Shown: positions 1 to 5,979 of the stretch, in pieces | Numbering within the stretch: the stretch's first letter is position 1 | Layout of the letters: the number at the start of each line of letters is the position of its first letter | Source of the DNA: Candidatus Heimdallarchaeota archaeon | GTDB lineage: Archaea > Asgardarchaeota > Heimdallarchaeia > Heimdallarchaeales > Kariarchaeaceae | Direction: 5' to 3' | DNA length: 6,414 nt | Assembly (NCBI GenBank): GCA_022574115.1 | Contig: JACZSS010000171.1 | Location: 1 to 6,414, forward strand | The notes under the pieces: generated by a model | Seen by the model: only the letters and a program-made list of their open reading frames with translations | Database searches by the model: none | Told to the model about the DNA's origin: nothing | Program-made: the position numbers and the translations under genes

Positions 1-160
1 TGATGGTAAAATTTGTAATCACCTTTTTGTTGACCAATCGATTTAACCGATACGTAATAGCTGGAACAGATAATGACAGCTCTTTTCCCATTTTAGTCAA
101 GGACATTCTTGCATCAAGTTTTAATAGATACAGTAATTTCAGATCAATTTCGTCAAACAT
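1..160 (-). CDS. Lrp/AsnC-family transcriptional regulator, N-terminal part (cut by window edge)
   Basis: The 53 visible residues begin MFDEIDLKLLYLLKLDARMS and form the helix-turn-helix domain of the Lrp/AsnC (feast/famine) regulator family. The family opening D-x-x-D-x-x-(I/L)-L-x-x-L-x-x-(D/N)-(A/G)-R is present, with D3, D6, L9/L10, L13, D16, A17 and R18. Helix two lies around residues 21-28 and the recognition helix around 31-43 (SVPAITYRLNRLVNKKVI). Family members are usually near 150 residues and carry a C-terminal RAM effector-binding domain. That part would lie beyond base 1 and is not seen. The ATG at 160 is well supported: AGGTGA stands four bases upstream and the homology starts at residue 3. 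Members bind DNA as dimers or octamers and often respond to amino acids; the ligand cannot be told here. A possible small ORF lies directly upstream on the same strand. The family call is firm, the specific role unknown. Confidence 0.85.
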   Translation of the reverse strand, partial: MFDEIDLKLLYLLKLDARMSLTKMGKELSLSVPAITYRLNRLVNKKVITNFTI

Positions 161-164
161 AAAA

Positions 165-170
165 TCACCT
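165..170 (-). promoter_or_regulatory. Shine-Dalgarno site of the Lrp/AsnC-type gene
   Basis: Read on the minus strand, AGGTGA lies four bases before the ATG at 160, a close match to the archaeal 16S anti-Shine-Dalgarno complement. It is the clearest ribosome-binding site in the window. Its first bases overlap the TAG stop (169-171) of the possible upstream small ORF, an arrangement typical of an internal cistron rather than a leaderless first gene. Confidence 0.6.
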
Positions 171-297
171 AATTCATCTCGTTGAAGCCAGCAACGTCCG
201 TATACAAGCAGACTTGCAATGCATCAATCCGATCCATATCTTGGCATTTATTCCAATATTTATCAAAGATTTGATTGACACCGTCACGCAATTCCAT
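169..297 (-). CDS. Possible 42-residue small protein upstream of the Lrp/AsnC-type gene
   Basis: An ATG at 297 opens a 42-codon frame that starts MELRDGVNQIFDKYWNKC and ends VAGFNEMN. Its TAG stop overlaps the Shine-Dalgarno site of the next gene on the same strand. The composition looks protein-like (mixed acidic and aromatic residues, two Cys, one Trp) rather than the hydrophobic or Lys-rich noise expected from AT-rich spacer DNA. Its position gives a natural two-gene unit with the regulator. Only a weak GAG-rich stretch precedes the ATG, and no family is recognised. An in-frame stop lies a few codons before the ATG, so the frame is not simply the end of a longer gene in this frame. It could be a real small protein, a leader ORF, a decayed gene end, or chance. 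Confidence 0.35.
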   Translation of the reverse strand: MELRDGVNQIFDKYWNKCQDMDRIDALQVCLYTDVAGFNEMN

Positions 298-564
298 CTC
301 AATCTCAACTGTCTACAAACATCGGGAGTGGGGCGGGAAGATTATCTAAGTCGGTCGATCCCGAATATTGATAATGATTAGCCTTATTATTATTTGTTCA
401 CACAGATTAAAACTTGAAAACCGCTAGCCTATTCAGTCTCGCTAAGTTAAGCTGGTTAGACGAGAATCAAGGTTGGTTGAAGTCGGGGAAAATCACCGTT
501 TGAGCATTTCTTGAGGTTTTTTTTAGCTTAATGTTTGTTAATAATCAGGTTCCTAATATAATTA
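298..564. other. Divergent intergenic control region
   Basis: This stretch lies between the minus-strand Lrp/AsnC unit and the plus-strand operon starting at 565, so it must carry promoters for both. No tRNA, rRNA or coding frame was recognised. It contains a G-rich patch near 323-338, AT-rich patches near 340-350 and 363-395, a run of eight T at 517-524, and a possible TATA-like box at 538-546 for the plus-strand gene. Bases 423-514 show several short complementary arms before the T run, considered separately as a weak RNA candidate. Confidence 0.5.
538..546 (+). promoter_or_regulatory. Candidate TATA-like box for the 565 operon
   Basis: TTAATAATC is centred about 23 bases before the ATG at 565. 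That is the distance expected if transcription starts at or beside the start codon, giving a leaderless message. No good Shine-Dalgarno sequence sits at normal spacing before this ATG; AGGT at 547-550 is too far away. The match to the archaeal TATA consensus is modest. Confidence 0.3.
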
Positions 565-1572
565 ATGAAGTTGACTAACCACATCAAACTCATCCCTATT
601 GTTGTCTTCTTACTCGTTTCAATGACACTAAGCATGGCAACGTATGCACATACTGGAGCTGATAGAACAGATCCAAGAACAAATCATTCCCACCCAAGAT
701 ACGAAAGAAGCGGGTTTCAGGGAGCATCATCGTTTTTGGATGTGACTGGCAGCTTGGAAGTAGATACTGCAATAACATTAACACTGGAAATAGGACCAAA
801 TGAAGCGGGCCAAGCCAAAATTCAGGAAAAACTTGACCAAGGAAATTCTAATTTTACAATTGATGATTTCACAAACACGATCAGCGTCTCGCTTCTCAGC
901 CTTGTGGAATTTGAGGATGTTGATGGAAACGGTTTTACTGAAAATGATACCATCGTTTCAGACCTGATTTTGGATACTACAACCCTCGAAGAAGTAATAT
1001 TTGAGGAAAATGTAAATCAGACAATTTATATTGTTAACTCACAAGAAGATGGATTATTTTCCATGATAATTATTGTAAATACGACTGATAATATTCCTCA
1101 TGATTGGAAATGGAGCGTTGAGATTGAGTACAATTTTGTACAAACCGATACAAAGCTTGCCATGATCCATGATATTAACATCTTACGTGGTAATTTCTTC
1201 CAAGAGAGATATGACCGTCGAGGCGAACACTTGCAAGAACACAAGGATTTACAAGAGAGGAGATTGCAAGATGACTTGTCAAGAGTGCCACTATTTATGA
1301 GATGGGATCCCGAGGCAATCGTTGATGGTGAAATCGCTGAAATCGAAGCTTCACGCTATAACGATTATCTTGCTCTTAGCATAATCCAAGGAGATTTTAT
1401 TGATTACGATCCATCAATCGGTATAGATTCCTCCTCGCTTGATAATTTGGATCAAGAGATCGATCGAGTTGCCAGAAAATTTGCCGATCAAATATTCTCC
1501 ACCCGAGGAATTTTAATTGTTCTTTTGGTAAGTTCGTTTGTTCTAGTAGTTGCCAAGTTCAAAAGAAACTAG
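565..1572 (+). CDS. Exported protein with C-terminal membrane anchor, unknown function
   Basis: This 335-residue protein has an N-terminal signal peptide: basic start, hydrophobic core about 9-24, probable cleavage after Ala28 in TYA-HTG. A single hydrophobic helix at about 315-330 is followed by the basic tail KFKRN, so the body should face outside the cell with a short tail inside. The exported part looks beta-rich (about 55-200), then a highly charged, probably helical stretch (211-240), then a short domain with WDPEAIVDGEIAEIEAS and YDPSIGID motifs. Residues 118-123 (DVDGNG) match the D-x-D-x-N-G core of a calcium-binding loop, though position 12 of a classical EF-hand is Thr. Five N-glycosylation sequons occur, at N40, N96, N127, N151 and N172, which fits a surface protein. 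I recognise no named family. Similar anchored proteins are common in Asgard and other archaea, which is general knowledge, not a search result. The next gene starts within 15 bases, implying an operon. Confidence 0.88.
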   Translation: MKLTNHIKLIPIVVFLLVSMTLSMATYAHTGADRTDPRTNHSHPRYERSGFQGASSFLDVTGSLEVDTAITLTLEIGPNEAGQAKIQEKLDQGNSNFTIDDFTNTISVSLLSLVEFEDVDGNGFTENDTIVSDLILDTTTLEEVIFEENVNQTIYIVNSQEDGLFSMIIIVNTTDNIPHDWKWSVEIEYNFVQTDTKLAMIHDINILRGNFFQERYDRRGEHLQEHKDLQERRLQDDLSRVPLFMRWDPEAIVDGEIAEIEASRYNDYLALSIIQGDFIDYDPSIGIDSSSLDNLDQEIDRVARKFADQIFSTRGILIVLLVSSFVLVVAKFKRN

Positions 1573-1587
1573 AAGTCGTTGAAAGCT

Positions 1588-2400
1588 ATGAAAGGTCAAA
1601 TTAACGAAACGGACCTTTATCTCTATCAAAAAAGAATAAAAAATAAAAGCAGAAAAACTATTCTGCTTTCCCTTTATAGTTCTCGCGATACCTACTCAAG
1701 TTTAATCGAATTAACCGGGTTAAAACCCGGCTCATTATACCATCATTTGAGAATCCTCGACGGACTCGTTTCAAAATTAGGACATGGTGAGTATGATATC
1801 TCCCCCTTGGGAAAAAAACTTCTTGAACAGCTCAAATTAATTGAGCCAGGGGAAATTAAACCCCGAATAAATATTGCTAATGCAAAGGATAATTCAAAAA
1901 TTGATAATCTGTTGTCAATTATTTGGATTTCTCCTGTCACATACATCGTTATTTTTGGTGTTCTTCTTCTCTCAATCCTTCTTGCGAATGTGGGTGTGGC
2001 CTTAGCGGGAAGCTCAATTTATCCTGCTTATCAGTTTTCATACATTTACACAGTGATGTCATTTATCCTCGGATGGGGTATTCTGTTATTGTTAGACCAG
2101 ATTGATGAACCAGCTCCAGGCTATAATGCGTATCAATATACTTTCACCGTTCGATTGGTCTCGATGTTACCAGGCGCGATTGTTGGTTTGAGCCTTTATT
2201 TACTATTTTTGGGGGGAATCGAAGTGTCTCAACTTACGTTCGACATCTTATTTATCCTGACCACTTTTTCGGGATGGATTATCTCAGCAATTGGTATCCA
2301 ATATTTACGTGCCAAATCGTTCAAGATTGCAATTCAAATTAGCGCTGGAATGATCCTCTTAGATGGGTTTTTAGGATTAGTCGTGATTTTGGCTTTATGA
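1588..2400 (+). CDS. Membrane-bound winged-helix (ArsR-like) transcriptional regulator
   Basis: The ATG at 1588 gives 270 residues; a TTG at 1579 in the same frame would add three. Neither has a strong ribosome site, and I chose ATG as the commoner codon. Residues about 10-80 form a winged helix-turn-helix: a helix with RKTILLSLYSS, a second with YSSLIELTGL, the recognition helix KPGSLYHHLRILDGLV, then a wing with GEYDISPLGKKLLEQL that resembles the Y-x-L-T-x-x-G pattern of ArsR/PadR-like domains. A polar linker (about 85-110) leads into five predicted membrane helices near 115-137, 149-170, 184-209, 215-238 and 245-269. The likely role is a one-component regulator that binds DNA while embedded in the membrane. 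The membrane part has no recognised family and could sense a lipid, a small molecule or the partner protein. It follows the exported-protein gene by 15 bases (6 if TTG is used), suggesting one transcript. The target is unknown, though the operon's own promoter is an obvious guess. Confidence 0.85.
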   Translation: MKGQINETDLYLYQKRIKNKSRKTILLSLYSSRDTYSSLIELTGLKPGSLYHHLRILDGLVSKLGHGEYDISPLGKKLLEQLKLIEPGEIKPRINIANAKDNSKIDNLLSIIWISPVTYIVIFGVLLLSILLANVGVALAGSSIYPAYQFSYIYTVMSFILGWGILLLLDQIDEPAPGYNAYQYTFTVRLVSMLPGAIVGLSLYLLFLGGIEVSQLTFDILFILTTFSGWIISAIGIQYLRAKSFKIAIQISAGMILLDGFLGLVVILAL

Positions 2401-2711
2401 ATTCGCAAACAGGGTCTAAGTCTTGTTATTATCTCCAATCACTTGAAACGATCGACCTTATCACTATGCATTACAAATTTATTTTACGTATGCCCTTATA
2501 GTTGGACATCTCAAAGAAATCGAGATTTTTCCTGCAAATTTATGAAAGTTTACTTCTACGTTAGTGAGGCTCAATTTGATATACCACCCGTAAGGATGCT
2601 TGGGTTACACATCCATTTACCTGGTTCGTTTCTAAATAGATACATCCGCATCTAGTTGACCCTAACAGACTATCAGCACAATATTCAAGATTCAGTCAAC
2701 TTGTTAGAAAT

Positions 2712-2724
2712 CCTCCATTGGAGG
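2712..2724. repeat. 13-base perfect palindrome
   Basis: CCTCCATTGGAGG has arms CCTCCA and TGGAGG that are exact reverse complements around a single central T. With only one base between the arms it suits a protein-binding site better than an RNA hairpin. It lies nine bases before a second inverted repeat at 2733-2751. The function is unknown, and a chance palindrome of this size is possible. Confidence 0.3.
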
Positions 2725-2732
2725 CTAGTGAT

Positions 2733-2751
2733 TGGACTGAGAAGGAGTCCA
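2733..2751. repeat. Short inverted repeat, 6-base arms with 7-base loop
   Basis: TGGACT and AGTCCA flank GAGAAGG and could form a six-pair hairpin on either strand. It sits in the gap between two convergent genes, where terminators are expected, but no run of T follows it on either strand, so a terminator role is not well supported. Confidence 0.3.
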
Positions 2752-2838
2752 CGGTGACATTAGAGCTATATTGGTGAAAAGATTATCTTAACATCATTCC
2801 TGATCACGGATCACGACATTTGCAGGCTATCAAGGAAG

Positions 2839-3522
2839 CTATCTAAGTGAATTTTGAAGTAATCTTTCCTGGTTCTTTTCCATAAATTCCAAATGGAGCC
2901 TTTCGGCAGTGAGACGTAAGTCCTTAATGAATTTATCTTGGTTCTCGAACTCTAGAAAAGCAAATGCTCCTTTGCGAACCCAAGGTCGGGCATTATGGGT
3001 ATGGAGGCCGAAGGCTAGTAGAGTAACATCATTGTCATCGATCACGTAATGCTTGGTTCCTAGACATAGACCAGATTTCATTTGAAATGACGATAAGTTC
3101 CACATACAAAACACTTTGTCAAATCCATCTAACATTTTTCTGACATCAGTTTGTTCATCCAAATATATACAGACCTTGAAAACAAACCAATTTCTTGTCT
3201 TCCAATCTTTAAAATTCCAGCCTAATTGTCTAAATAGCTCATCTATGATTTCTTTTTCATCCGCAGATAGTGTTGTATCCCGTCGAGCAATGGAAATCGC
3301 ATTTTGAACCATTTGAGTGGTTGAGGATTTGAATATCTTTTCAATGGCACTCATGGTTTCTTCGTTCTCATTTGCCTTCTCAATGCTCTCTGTCAAATTT
3401 TGTAGGTCGACCTGAATCTGATTTATTAGACTTTGTTCATCTTCGGTAATCACTCCGTCTTTTGAAGCTTTGAAAATTAAGGATTCGATTAGATCATTCA
3501 GAGAATAACTTTTCTCTCCCAC
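2839..3522 (-). CDS. Protein with two TerB-like helical repeats and an unknown C-terminal domain
   Basis: A GTG start gives 227 residues. A stop lies upstream in frame, no other start codon lies between it and the GTG, and a TATA-like box sits 21-28 bases before the GTG, so the start is well supported. The N-terminal half is helical and duplicated. A19-S-K-D22-G-V-I-T26-E-D28-E29 aligns with A79-R-R-D82-T-T-L-S86-A-D88-E89, exactly 60 residues later. The A-x-x-D-G-x-(I/V)-x-x-x-E pattern is the signature of TerB-like domains (tellurite-resistance TerB and relatives), where the acidic residues can bind metal. The second copy has lost the Gly. Residues 102-210 look alpha/beta and include a Trp-rich stretch (G101-W112), C118, C139 and C153, and a GLHTHNARPW segment. 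I do not recognise this part. No signal peptide or membrane helix is seen, so it is cytoplasmic. It is divergent from the TPR gene. The TerB link is by motif only. Confidence 0.8.
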   Translation of the reverse strand: MGEKSYSLNDLIESLIFKASKDGVITEDEQSLINQIQVDLQNLTESIEKANENEETMSAIEKIFKSSTTQMVQNAISIARRDTTLSADEKEIIDELFRQLGWNFKDWKTRNWFVFKVCIYLDEQTDVRKMLDGFDKVFCMWNLSSFQMKSGLCLGTKHYVIDDNDVTLLAFGLHTHNARPWVRKGAFAFLEFENQDKFIKDLRLTAERLHLEFMEKNQERLLQNSLR

Positions 3523-3542
3523 AGTACAATAGTTACAATATC

Positions 3543-3550
3543 TTATTTAA
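3543..3550 (-). promoter_or_regulatory. TATA-like box for the TerB-like gene
   Basis: Read on the minus strand, TTAAATAA lies 21-28 bases before the GTG at 3522. This is the classical archaeal distance from TATA box to transcription start if the message begins at the GTG itself. There is no Shine-Dalgarno sequence before the GTG, which agrees with a leaderless transcript. Confidence 0.5.
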
Positions 3551-3658
3551 TCCTAACTCACTTAACATGTGATAATAAAAAATCGATGCAGGAATACATC
3601 TTCGATCTGAGAATAGTGAAGGGATTATTAATTCGAAATCAAATTATTGAAATACTTG

Positions 3659-3674
3659 TTTTATATTATATTTT
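3659..3674 (+). promoter_or_regulatory. TATA-rich element before the TPR gene
   Basis: TTTTATATTATATTTT is the strongest TATA-like tract in the window and lies in the divergent gap, on the side of the plus-strand TPR gene. Its centre is only about 11 bases before the GTG at 3678. A start of transcription some 25 bases downstream would fall near 3690, after that GTG. Either the true promoter lies further upstream and this is only AT-rich DNA, or the real start codon is the ATG at 3714. Confidence 0.4.
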
Positions 3675-3677
3675 GAT

Positions 3678-5663
3678 GTGCTTCAAGAGTCGTTAGCTGC
3701 AATTTCCAGCATAATGACATCTTTGTATTCTGATGATTTGGACAATGCCTTGGACCTCATTTCAAGATATGAGAAAACTGAAATTGGACAGACTGAACCA
3801 CTCGTGGACCTAGAAATCAAAATTTGCAAGGCTAGAGCCTTGAGGCAGCAGAGAAAATTCACGCAAGCGTATGACATCATGCAATATGTAAATCAAGCCG
3901 CATTAGAAACAAAAAATTTAGTCCTTCAATTTAAAGCCCAAGTCGAATTTTCCTTCATCCTTAACAAACTTGGGCTCTATCAAAACCTAGAGAATCATAA
4001 CCACAAACGTAGTTATGTCGAGAATGAGTTAGACAAAGTAGTCGCTCTGTTTAATAAGTTAACTCCAAAGGATAAAAAGAAGCTGAAATCAAAAATTGGT
4101 ATGATGTATAATCTACAAGGCTTGATTAAGTATTACAAACGGCAAATCGTATTGTCATTGAATGACTTTGAAAAGTCATTTAATATTTTAAAACAGACAG
4201 AGGATGTTGTACATCTTGGATCGATTATGGTAGATATAGCCTATGCTAATATATACTTAGGGAATTTCAGTGCAACTGATGAAATCCTGCAAGATGCCAT
4301 TAATCTGACTCAGAGACATCAAGATAAAGAAACATATTTCTGGTCAATTCAAGCCTATGCGGTATTAGCATCATTTCGTGGCCATCTCGACTCAAGTTTA
4401 AATCTCTATCAGCAATGTTTCGGTATCTTAGATGATTTAGATAGACCAACATATGCCGCAGACCTATATGGTGCACTTGGCATCATCTATTGGGAAAAGA
4501 AACAACTGGGATTAGCACTTTCGCATTTTCAAAAATGCCTTTCCTTTCCACATGATGAAGTTAACTTCGTTACTCTAGGAATGTCTTTATTTTATAGCTA
4601 TTTGATTCATTTGGAGTTAAATGAGTTAGAGGAAGCTCAACGGATTTATGACTTGGTTATGACATCAAGGGACAACTTTAAGGATCCAGTTTTTGAAATC
4701 GGAGCAAATCTTGTTTATGCTTTAAAATTGAAGTACTCGTCATCTCTCGCTGATAAACTCAAAGCGCGAGACGCTTTGGAAGAGATGTTGAACGTCGCGA
4801 TTCCATTCAACAAAATATACGTGATAATTATCTCCAATCTTGCCGAATTGTTTTTTATTGAGTATAAGGCCTTAGAAAACGAAGAGATTCTTGAAAAACT
4901 GAAGAAACTAATTAGTTTGTTAGAGGACATTGGTCGAAAACAAGAATCCACACTCCTGTTAATTGATGCATATCATGTATTTTTCAAAATTCACAGCCTA
5001 ACAGGTGATAATGTTTTGGCAGAAAAATATATCACTGATGCGATCATTTTAGCTGAAGATCGCAATCTGTCAGAAGTTTCAGCCACTTTAACAGAAGAAT
5101 ATGATCAATTTAGAAAAAATTATCTTATTTGGTCAGATAACACCAATGTAGGAGTAAGTACACCTAACAAGATTAATTCAGATATTACAAAAACCTTGAG
5201 AAGCATTGGCCGAATCAATCAACCAACTGGATTGATACCTGAGCCGGAAAAACCGATCATGGTACTATTAATTCAGGAAAATGGGACGTTGCAATTTACT
5301 CGTAAATATGATTGGAAGATTACAATGAATGAAAATCTAGTTAGCTCGTTCATATCCGCAATTAATGCCTTTACGCAAAATACCTTCCAGTCTGGAAAAC
5401 CGATTGAACGAATAGATTATTATGAATATACCATTGTAATACGAAAATTTGCGAAGCATTTGCTAACTTACATATTCACAGGTGCTTCCTACCATGCATT
5501 CAAGAAAGTTGACCGAATTATTAATCAAATTAACAATGATCCCAAGCTGATGGAAAAAATAAATCCAGAATTATCTCAACGAGGTATTCACACATCTCTT
5601 CAAGATGAAACAGCGCTAGGACAAATTATCGATCACTGTATTTTGGACGATTTTCAAGACTAA
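3678..5663 (+). CDS. TPR-repeat protein with C-terminal longin/roadblock-like domain
   Basis: From the GTG at 3678 the protein has 661 residues. An in-frame ATG at 3714 (residue 13) is an alternative, but it would cut away most of the first helix of the solenoid. Residues 5-463 are a helical solenoid with several TPR-like pairs, clearest at about 139-172, 179-212, 219-253, 259-291, 296-330 and 423-463; typical positions such as G-x-x-Y and A-x-x-x-(F/Y) are visible. A linker (about 485-523) leads to an alpha/beta domain at 524-618: strand IMVLLIQENG, strand LQFTRKY, helix 553-571 containing SSFISAINAF, strand ERIDYYEYTIVIRKF, strand HLLTYIFTG, helix SYHAFKKVDRIINQI. This order fits a longin/roadblock-like (profilin-type) fold and resembles modules I know from Asgard proteins, where such domains are linked to small GTPases. 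An acidic tail ends at D661. It has no membrane segment or signal peptide. The probable role is a cytoplasmic scaffold or regulator that binds partners through the TPRs. The TPR part is firm, the longin assignment an inference. Confidence 0.87.
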   Translation: MLQESLAAISSIMTSLYSDDLDNALDLISRYEKTEIGQTEPLVDLEIKICKARALRQQRKFTQAYDIMQYVNQAALETKNLVLQFKAQVEFSFILNKLGLYQNLENHNHKRSYVENELDKVVALFNKLTPKDKKKLKSKIGMMYNLQGLIKYYKRQIVLSLNDFEKSFNILKQTEDVVHLGSIMVDIAYANIYLGNFSATDEILQDAINLTQRHQDKETYFWSIQAYAVLASFRGHLDSSLNLYQQCFGILDDLDRPTYAADLYGALGIIYWEKKQLGLALSHFQKCLSFPHDEVNFVTLGMSLFYSYLIHLELNELEEAQRIYDLVMTSRDNFKDPVFEIGANLVYALKLKYSSSLADKLKARDALEEMLNVAIPFNKIYVIIISNLAELFFIEYKALENEEILEKLKKLISLLEDIGRKQESTLLLIDAYHVFFKIHSLTGDNVLAEKYITDAIILAEDRNLSEVSATLTEEYDQFRKNYLIWSDNTNVGVSTPNKINSDITKTLRSIGRINQPTGLIPEPEKPIMVLLIQENGTLQFTRKYDWKITMNENLVSSFISAINAFTQNTFQSGKPIERIDYYEYTIVIRKFAKHLLTYIFTGASYHAFKKVDRIINQINNDPKLMEKINPELSQRGIHTSLQDETALGQIIDHCILDDFQD

Positions 5664-5674
5664 TTTTAAAGTAA

Positions 5675-5684
5675 CTTCTTTATT
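5675..5684 (+). terminator. Possible U-rich terminator of the TPR gene
   Basis: CTTCTTTATT starts 12 bases after the TAA of the TPR gene. Archaeal RNA polymerase can stop at U-rich tracts without a hairpin, so the position fits. The tract is interrupted and short, and no experiment or clear hairpin supports it. Confidence 0.25.
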
Positions 5685-5847
5685 TAGACCAGTTCGGACA
5701 ACATTAGCTTTGATCACGAAATCGATCTGGGTCATACGTCGATGACACTATATGTTTAGCCATACAATTGACTTCTTGGTGAGAAATATAGGATTCATCT
5801 CGATATCATACATAGTATATTTAGTCACCACCAAATATTCCTTCGAA

Positions 5848-5979
5848 TTAACTATTTGTCACAATTCTAGCTACCATTATCCCAAACAATATCGTAGATG
5901 TAATTGCAGAAATCAAACAATATGTACAGAATCGGTTCAACTTGAAAAACTGCAGATAGATAAGATATGATGAATACAT
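5848..5979 (-). CDS. Possible small two-helix membrane protein, or remnant of one
   Basis: An ATG at 5979 opens 43 codons; a TTG at 5997 would give 49. The product has two hydrophobic stretches, MYSSYLIYLQFF and CLISAITSTILFGIMVA, separated by the basic KLNRF and ending ARIVTNS, so it could be a small hairpin membrane protein. No Shine-Dalgarno site is seen. It lies downstream of, and on the same strand as, the membrane-protein gene at 6125-6414, so it could share its transcript. The same frame read further upstream meets stop codons every 15-20 codons, so if it is the end of a larger gene, that gene is dead. AT-rich DNA often yields hydrophobic frames by chance, so this stays tentative. Confidence 0.25.
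   Translation of the reverse strand: MYSSYLIYLQFFKLNRFCTYCLISAITSTILFGIMVARIVTNS

Larger units (their letters stand above)
2401..2838. other. Convergent intergenic region without a convincing gene
   Basis: The genes on both sides end here, so this spacer should hold the transcription stops for both, but no clear run of T follows either gene. Short frames exist (for example plus strand 2443-2655, opening with TTG), but their composition does not look like protein and no domain is visible. Two short inverted repeats (2712-2724 and 2733-2751) and a tandem 7-mer, GATCACG twice at 2802-2815, are the only structured elements seen. Confidence 0.5.

Noticed and set aside
3..185. Plus-strand open frame of 60 codons
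   Set aside because: It is the complement of the Lrp/AsnC helix-turn-helix gene, which has clear family motifs and a ribosome site on the minus strand.
596..799. Minus-strand open frame inside the exported-protein gene
   Set aside because: It lies opposite a gene with a signal peptide and membrane anchor, and shows no features of its own.
2443..2655. Plus-strand open frame of 70 codons beginning with TTG
   Set aside because: The composition (scattered Cys, His, Pro) and absence of any domain, ribosome site or promoter suggest chance reading in a spacer.
2802..2815. Tandem GATCACG repeat
   Set aside because: Only two copies of a 7-mer with no spacer pattern; too short to call a repeat element or CRISPR.
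3676..3696. Mini-ORF MCFKSR overlapping the TPR start as an upstream ORF
   Set aside because: Six codons with no ribosome site, and the likely transcription start may lie downstream of it.
5731..5746. Hairpin GTCAT/ATGAC after the TPR gene as a terminator
   Set aside because: Five pairs only, about 70 bases after the stop codon, and not followed by a T run.
5752..5970. Plus-strand open frame of 72 codons
   Set aside because: It has no ribosome-binding site or recognisable domain, and its second half is Cys/Arg-rich noise. The opposite strand gives the more plausible hydrophobic frame.
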